A DNA stretch of 64,000 nt, taken from assembly GCA_025363755.1 (NCBI GenBank), contig JANYLQ010000004.1:1-64000 (forward strand), in the 5' to 3' direction. A program made the position numbers and the translations under genes. Under the pieces are notes generated by a model. It did not search any database. It worked only from the letters and a program-made list of their open reading frames with translations, and was not told the origin of the DNA. Shown here piece by piece: positions 61,357-64,000 of the stretch (positions are counted from its first letter, which is position 1; each line of letters starts with the position of its first letter). The DNA is from Hyphomicrobiales bacterium (GTDB lineage Bacteria; Pseudomonadota; Alphaproteobacteria; Rhizobiales; Aestuariivirgaceae).

Positions 61357-61396
61357 TTTAAGGGTGAGATTGGTTTTATTCAAAATCACGCTGCAC

Positions 61397-61822
61397 TTAT
61401 CCTGCGTCGTCTTCGCCTTTGCCGTCATTGGTCATTGGTGTTTCAACTGACCTGAGGATCGGCCTGCGGCTTCCAAACACCGCGGGCTTGGGCGGTCGCA
61501 TGGCAACGGGTTCTTCGGCCTGCGCACGCGTGGAAAAAGAACTATTACCTGTCAGTCCACTTTCAATATTGCTTTCAATCACCATGTCTTGATTGCCGCC
61601 GATCATCACCAGATGTTCAACATCGTCACGGCGCACCAAAACAATACGGCGCGTTTTATCAATCTCATGAAATTCAGTAATGCCCAGCCGTTGGCCCTTA
61701 CGGCCACGAACCCGCCGGTTGAACAGTTTATAGACCAAGATCAAGATTATGACCGCGATCAAAATAATCAACGTTGCAATAAGGGTTTGCATTGTAAAAT
61801 AGGATTGTAATTCGTTCGGCAT
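61397..61822 (-). CDS. FliO/MopB-like small membrane protein
   Basis: A 141-residue protein with one N-terminal membrane helix (about 10-32: LIATLIILIAVIILILVYKLF) followed by a cytosolic part with RRVRGRKGQRLGITEFHEIDKTRRIVLVRRDDVEHLVMIGGNQDMVIES. The region resembles the FliO/MopB flagellar biosynthesis domain, where the residues LVRRDxxEHL...IGG are typical. FliO helps assemble the flagellar export gate, but no other flagellar gene is nearby, so this could be a relative with another role. The C-terminal tail is disordered. Confidence 0.6.
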   Translation of the reverse strand: MPNELQSYFTMQTLIATLIILIAVIILILVYKLFNRRVRGRKGQRLGITEFHEIDKTRRIVLVRRDDVEHLVMIGGNQDMVIESNIESGLTGNSSFSTRAQAEEPVAMRPPKPAVFGSRRPILRSVETPMTNDGKGEDDAG

Positions 61823-61969
61823 TAAAGTTCTCCCATCAGAATCCGACGCTAGTCTAACTTAAAAAGGCTGCTGCTGCATAGTGTGGTTTTGAAAGCCAAT
61901 CCTACGGGAACGGGCCAGCTTGAATTCCGCTGTTGACCGTTAACCGGACATCCAAAATCGGTCACCCTT

Positions 61970-62237
61970 AAATTCCCTCGCCCCGTTGGGGAGAGGGGCG
62001 AACGCTGGAGAGCGCTGCGCAGCAGCCGGCAAGGGCCCATTCGGCGTAGCGCAGCGAAGACGAATGGGAGGGTGAGGGGGCCTTAAGGCAGGTTCTTCGG
62101 TTTTTTAATTAAGTGAGGCGTTCGCATAATGCCAACTCTCTCCCCTCGCGGGAGAGAGCAGCTTGTTTTGCGCAGCATAACAAGCAAGAGAGGGCAGTGC
62201 TCCCTTTTAAGTTAGATAATTAAGTGGGGTGTCACCG
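61970..62237. repeat. Patchwork of GC-rich intergenic repeats
   Basis: The stretch has several repeat units. A GC-rich block at about 61977-62090 contains TCGCCCCGTTGGGGAGAGGGG and GCGCTGCGCAGC palindromes. A second at about 62138-62200 has CTCTCTCCCCTCGCGGGAGAGAG and CTTGTTTTGCGCAGCATAACAAG. A 15-base direct repeat, AATTAAGTGAGGCGT (62107-62121) and AATTAAGTGGGGTGT (62218-62232), flanks the second block. The layout suggests insertion of a small palindromic element, with the flanking repeats as duplicated target or ends. No gene was found. Confidence 0.6.
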
Positions 62238-62437
62238 TAATTCCCGTAATTCCGTCTTCACAGACTTGCTTTGACTTCCGCCTCAAAAGCCTCATCCGTA
62301 ACTTGGAAGCAACGCGTTATCTCTTTGCAAACTTCACGGAGATGCAGGACAGGGCACGGCATCTGGAGGGTTATGGACTTCCAACCATGTGCGCCCTAAT
62401 ATGGAAGTTGGCGAAGATCGGCTCACTCAGAAACTGA
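62214..62437 (+). other. Open frame without a start, possible gene remnant
   Basis: A frame on the + strand is open for about 75 codons, beginning after a TAG near 62213 and ending at TGA 62435-62437. Its middle reads TRYLFANFTEMQD and LEGYGLPTMCALIWKLAKI. There is no ATG near its start and the beginning overlaps the repeat at 62218. It could be the tail of a gene lost by insertion, or chance. I do not recognise the protein and give it low weight. Confidence 0.25.
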
Positions 62438-62526
62438 CACGACAAATGAAAAACAATCACGCCATGTGAACTCTACGCCGAAAACTCTCCAAATTCGTGG
62501 GAAATGCTGTATACAAAAAAGAGAAA

Positions 62527-62997
62527 ATGATGGTCATCGCAGTTGTAGAATTTCAGGGGACCCTTTTTCGATGGAACCTCAGCTCAAATGTTGGACCGGC
62601 TCAGCGAAATGCACTAGATGATGTTGAGCTTGTCCGATTTGGCTACATTTGTCTTAAGCAAAATCTGCGATTCCCGGCGGATCCATCACTTCGACCTTCC
62701 CTCAACAAGCTGAGACCTTTTGGACCCTTCGACGAAGACCTCGCAGAAGTCATATCAGCACATCAAAAAGCTCGCGGCGGAACACAGGATGGTATTGTGA
62801 GCGTTGCAAGGATTACGGGGGTGGGGGCAAGTAAAAACGAGTTGTATGATCGGCGCAATACTTGGATCATTATTTCATTGAATAACAACATGCTGGACAT
62901 CACCGACGATATTTATCCGCGGATTGACAAACACCCTCAATCCGGTCCCACATTGAGCCTGAAGGTAAAGCAGATACTAACTCAGTCGCAACTCTGA
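62527..62997 (+). CDS. Hypothetical protein
   Basis: A 156-residue protein from the ATG at 62527 (the frame also allows a GTG at 62497). I do not recognise a family. It begins MMVIAVVEFQGTLFRWNLSS and has no signal peptide or membrane helix. PFDEDLAEVISAHQKARGG and RNTWIIISLNNNMLDITDDIYPR are helical and beta-type segments. Its last 98 bases overlap the 3' end of the next gene on the other strand. Codon use is more AT-rich than the core genes, suggesting transfer. Confidence 0.5.
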   Translation: MMVIAVVEFQGTLFRWNLSSNVGPAQRNALDDVELVRFGYICLKQNLRFPADPSLRPSLNKLRPFGPFDEDLAEVISAHQKARGGTQDGIVSVARITGVGASKNELYDRRNTWIIISLNNNMLDITDDIYPRIDKHPQSGPTLSLKVKQILTQSQL

Positions 62998-63526
62998 GAG
63001 TGAAAGTGCTAATGGTGACAGTGCATTTTATTCTATCTCCAAAGTCTGTCATAATGCTTTTCGTGTCTCTGCTGAGTTCTTGATTTTCAAAATACCGATT
63101 TTGTAATGTCTCTCTTACCGTTTTTCCACTGCCCAAATCGCGAAAAATTGGTTTTGCCAAAGCTGCAAGACAACCTGCAGCATTGGCCACAGCTTGGTAT
63201 CCATTGGCCATCACACTTCTCGCCATGGCAAAGCTGATTGATTTTAATGCAATATCACACAGACCCATCTGCAAAATTTCTGCATTCTTGCCGAATGATT
63301 TTATGGGTTGTTTTGCTTCGTCCTTCAGCAAAATGGTGGCGTTCCACAATGGCTGTCTCCAAAGTTCAAAAAATCCAAATAATATCAATAATATAACCAA
63401 AAACACCAAAATTGATCTCCTTTCATATCCTGTATATAGACCTATTAAAGTGGTTTGCCAATCTTTAAATCCTATTTTATTGAAATAAATCATATTGCCT
63501 ATTTCTCGAAGCTGCTTACCCTTCAT
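62900..63526 (-). CDS. Hypothetical membrane protein
   Basis: A 208-residue protein from the ATG at 63526, which is preceded by AAAGGG at 8 bases (the open frame begins earlier at a TTG at 63592). One clear membrane helix (about residues 35-53: SILVFLVILLILFGFFELW) follows a short cytosolic part. The rest (about 60-208) is likely periplasmic or cytosolic and mostly helical, with FAMARSVMANGYQAVANAAGCLAALA. I see no named domain. It overlaps the convergent neighbour by 98 bases. AT-rich composition fits an accessory gene. Confidence 0.5.
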   Translation of the reverse strand: MKGKQLREIGNMIYFNKIGFKDWQTTLIGLYTGYERRSILVFLVILLILFGFFELWRQPLWNATILLKDEAKQPIKSFGKNAEILQMGLCDIALKSISFAMARSVMANGYQAVANAAGCLAALAKPIFRDLGSGKTVRETLQNRYFENQELSRDTKSIMTDFGDRIKCTVTISTFTLRVATELVSALPSGSMWDRIEGVCQSADKYRR

Positions 63527-63673
63527 ATGTTTTGCCCTTTTACAAAATATTTCCGCAAAGTTTTGCTGACTGCAAACCTGACTTGAATTCAAACTAAGTC
63601 ACCACTGATTCCGTCATTTTGGTGAGCGCCAAAGCTGAGTTCGCCTATAATCAGGCTTGATTCGGGGTGGTTT

Positions 63674-64000
63674 ATGGCGGAACAAGAAAAGACAAATCAG
63701 TTGGATATAGCCCAAGAGGCGCGGTCTGGTTCAGGTGTTTTGGCAGTTTTGCTGGCGCTCATTTTGGCGGTTGCTACTGGCTTTTCTGCGATTCGGTTTC
63801 AGAATTTGAATTTGCCGTGGTTGCAACCCGGCATGTTGGGTGCAGGCGCCATTTTCATCTTTGTTGGATTGATGGCGGTTTTCGGTTGGTTGGCGGGGTT
63901 GCTGCGTTTTGCGGGGCGCGACCCTGATCGGTTGTTTTTTGACTCTGTGACCGATGCAATGGTCGACCCTATTGTGGTGACCGACGATAAGGGGCGGGCG
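63674..64000 (+). CDS. Sensor histidine kinase N terminus, CckA-like (cut by window)
   Basis: The frame is open to the right edge (109 codons). Starting MAEQEKTNQLDIAQEA, it has two membrane helices (about 19-37 and 54-78) joined by a short loop, then GRDPDRLFFDSVTDAMVDPIVVTDDKG, the start of a PAS domain. This layout fits CckA, the hybrid kinase that feeds phosphate to ChpT and CtrA in alphaproteobacteria; the kinase domains lie beyond the window, so other PAS kinases remain possible. The start was chosen because no upstream alternative in this frame is better. Confidence 0.6.
   Translation, partial: MAEQEKTNQLDIAQEARSGSGVLAVLLALILAVATGFSAIRFQNLNLPWLQPGMLGAGAIFIFVGLMAVFGWLAGLLRFAGRDPDRLFFDSVTDAMVDPIVVTDDKGRA

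Noticed and set aside
63183-63488. 101-codon + strand frame in the 62.9-63.5 kb gene
   Set aside because: Antisense to the larger - strand frame with a membrane helix; composition looks like a shadow.

Overview
The window looks like the chromosome of an alphaproteobacterium, most likely a Hyphomicrobiales (Rhizobiales) relative of moderate GC. Several independent signs agree: a circularly permuted two-piece tmRNA gene, an alpha-type RNase P RNA just upstream of the division and cell wall (dcw) cluster, an FtsZ tail ending in [10 protein letters not shown], SspB, DUF4169, DUF1127 and DUF2853 proteins, and the start of a CckA-like kinase at the right edge. I saw no tRNA, rRNA, CRISPR array or intact insertion sequence.

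Layout. 1-1.5 kb: an unassigned left edge, a hairpin repeat, a small exported protein and a DUF4112 protein. 1.54-1.93 kb: rnpB. 2.05-19.9 kb: an almost unbroken dcw cluster (rsmH, ftsL, ftsI, murE, murF, mraY, murD, ftsW, murG, murC, murB, ddl, ftsQ, ftsA, ftsZ) on the + strand with 4-base overlaps or very short gaps. It builds lipid II and assembles the Z ring. mraZ, expected before rsmH, and lpxC, expected after ftsZ, are both missing from their usual places. 20.0-25.7 kb: bamD, recN, ligA, azlC, azlD. 25.7-31.7 kb: aminopeptidase P, a DUF1127 protein, prmA, an OmpA-type lipoprotein and an ABC exporter. 31.8-42.8 kb: an MFS pump, an exported MsrB, small proteins, a UvrD/PcrA helicase, a thioesterase, an FAD-linked oxidase and a very long AsmA-like protein. 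42.8-44.7 kb: RHH regulator, DUF4169, fumC. 44.9-46.3 kb: a small defence-type island with a Shedu (DUF4263) nuclease and, tail to tail with it, a broken YoeB toxin gene. 46.3-53.7 kb: an MFS transporter, a PHP phosphoesterase, two tandem Kup potassium carriers, mepA and sspB. 53.8-54.2 kb: tmRNA, directly upstream of sspB on the same strand. 54.4-61.2 kb: DUF2853, thyA, a CPBP protease, a GNAT enzyme, folA, hflK, hflC and a Deg protease. 61.4-64 kb: a FliO-like protein, repeat-rich DNA, two unrecognised overlapping genes and the partial cckA-like gene.

The genes form coherent groups: peptidoglycan synthesis and division (dcw plus mepA), envelope quality control (BamD, Deg protease, HflKC, AsmA, the OmpA-like lipoprotein), ribosome rescue and tagged-protein degradation (tmRNA plus SspB), and thymidylate/folate supply (ThyA, DHFR). 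The window is mostly ordinary core genome. The accessory parts are the Shedu/YoeB spot, the copies of a double-hairpin repeat, and the 61.8-63.6 kb stretch. I found no clearly new multi-gene system; the best candidates for a second look are the Shedu locus and the two unknown genes next to the cckA-like kinase.
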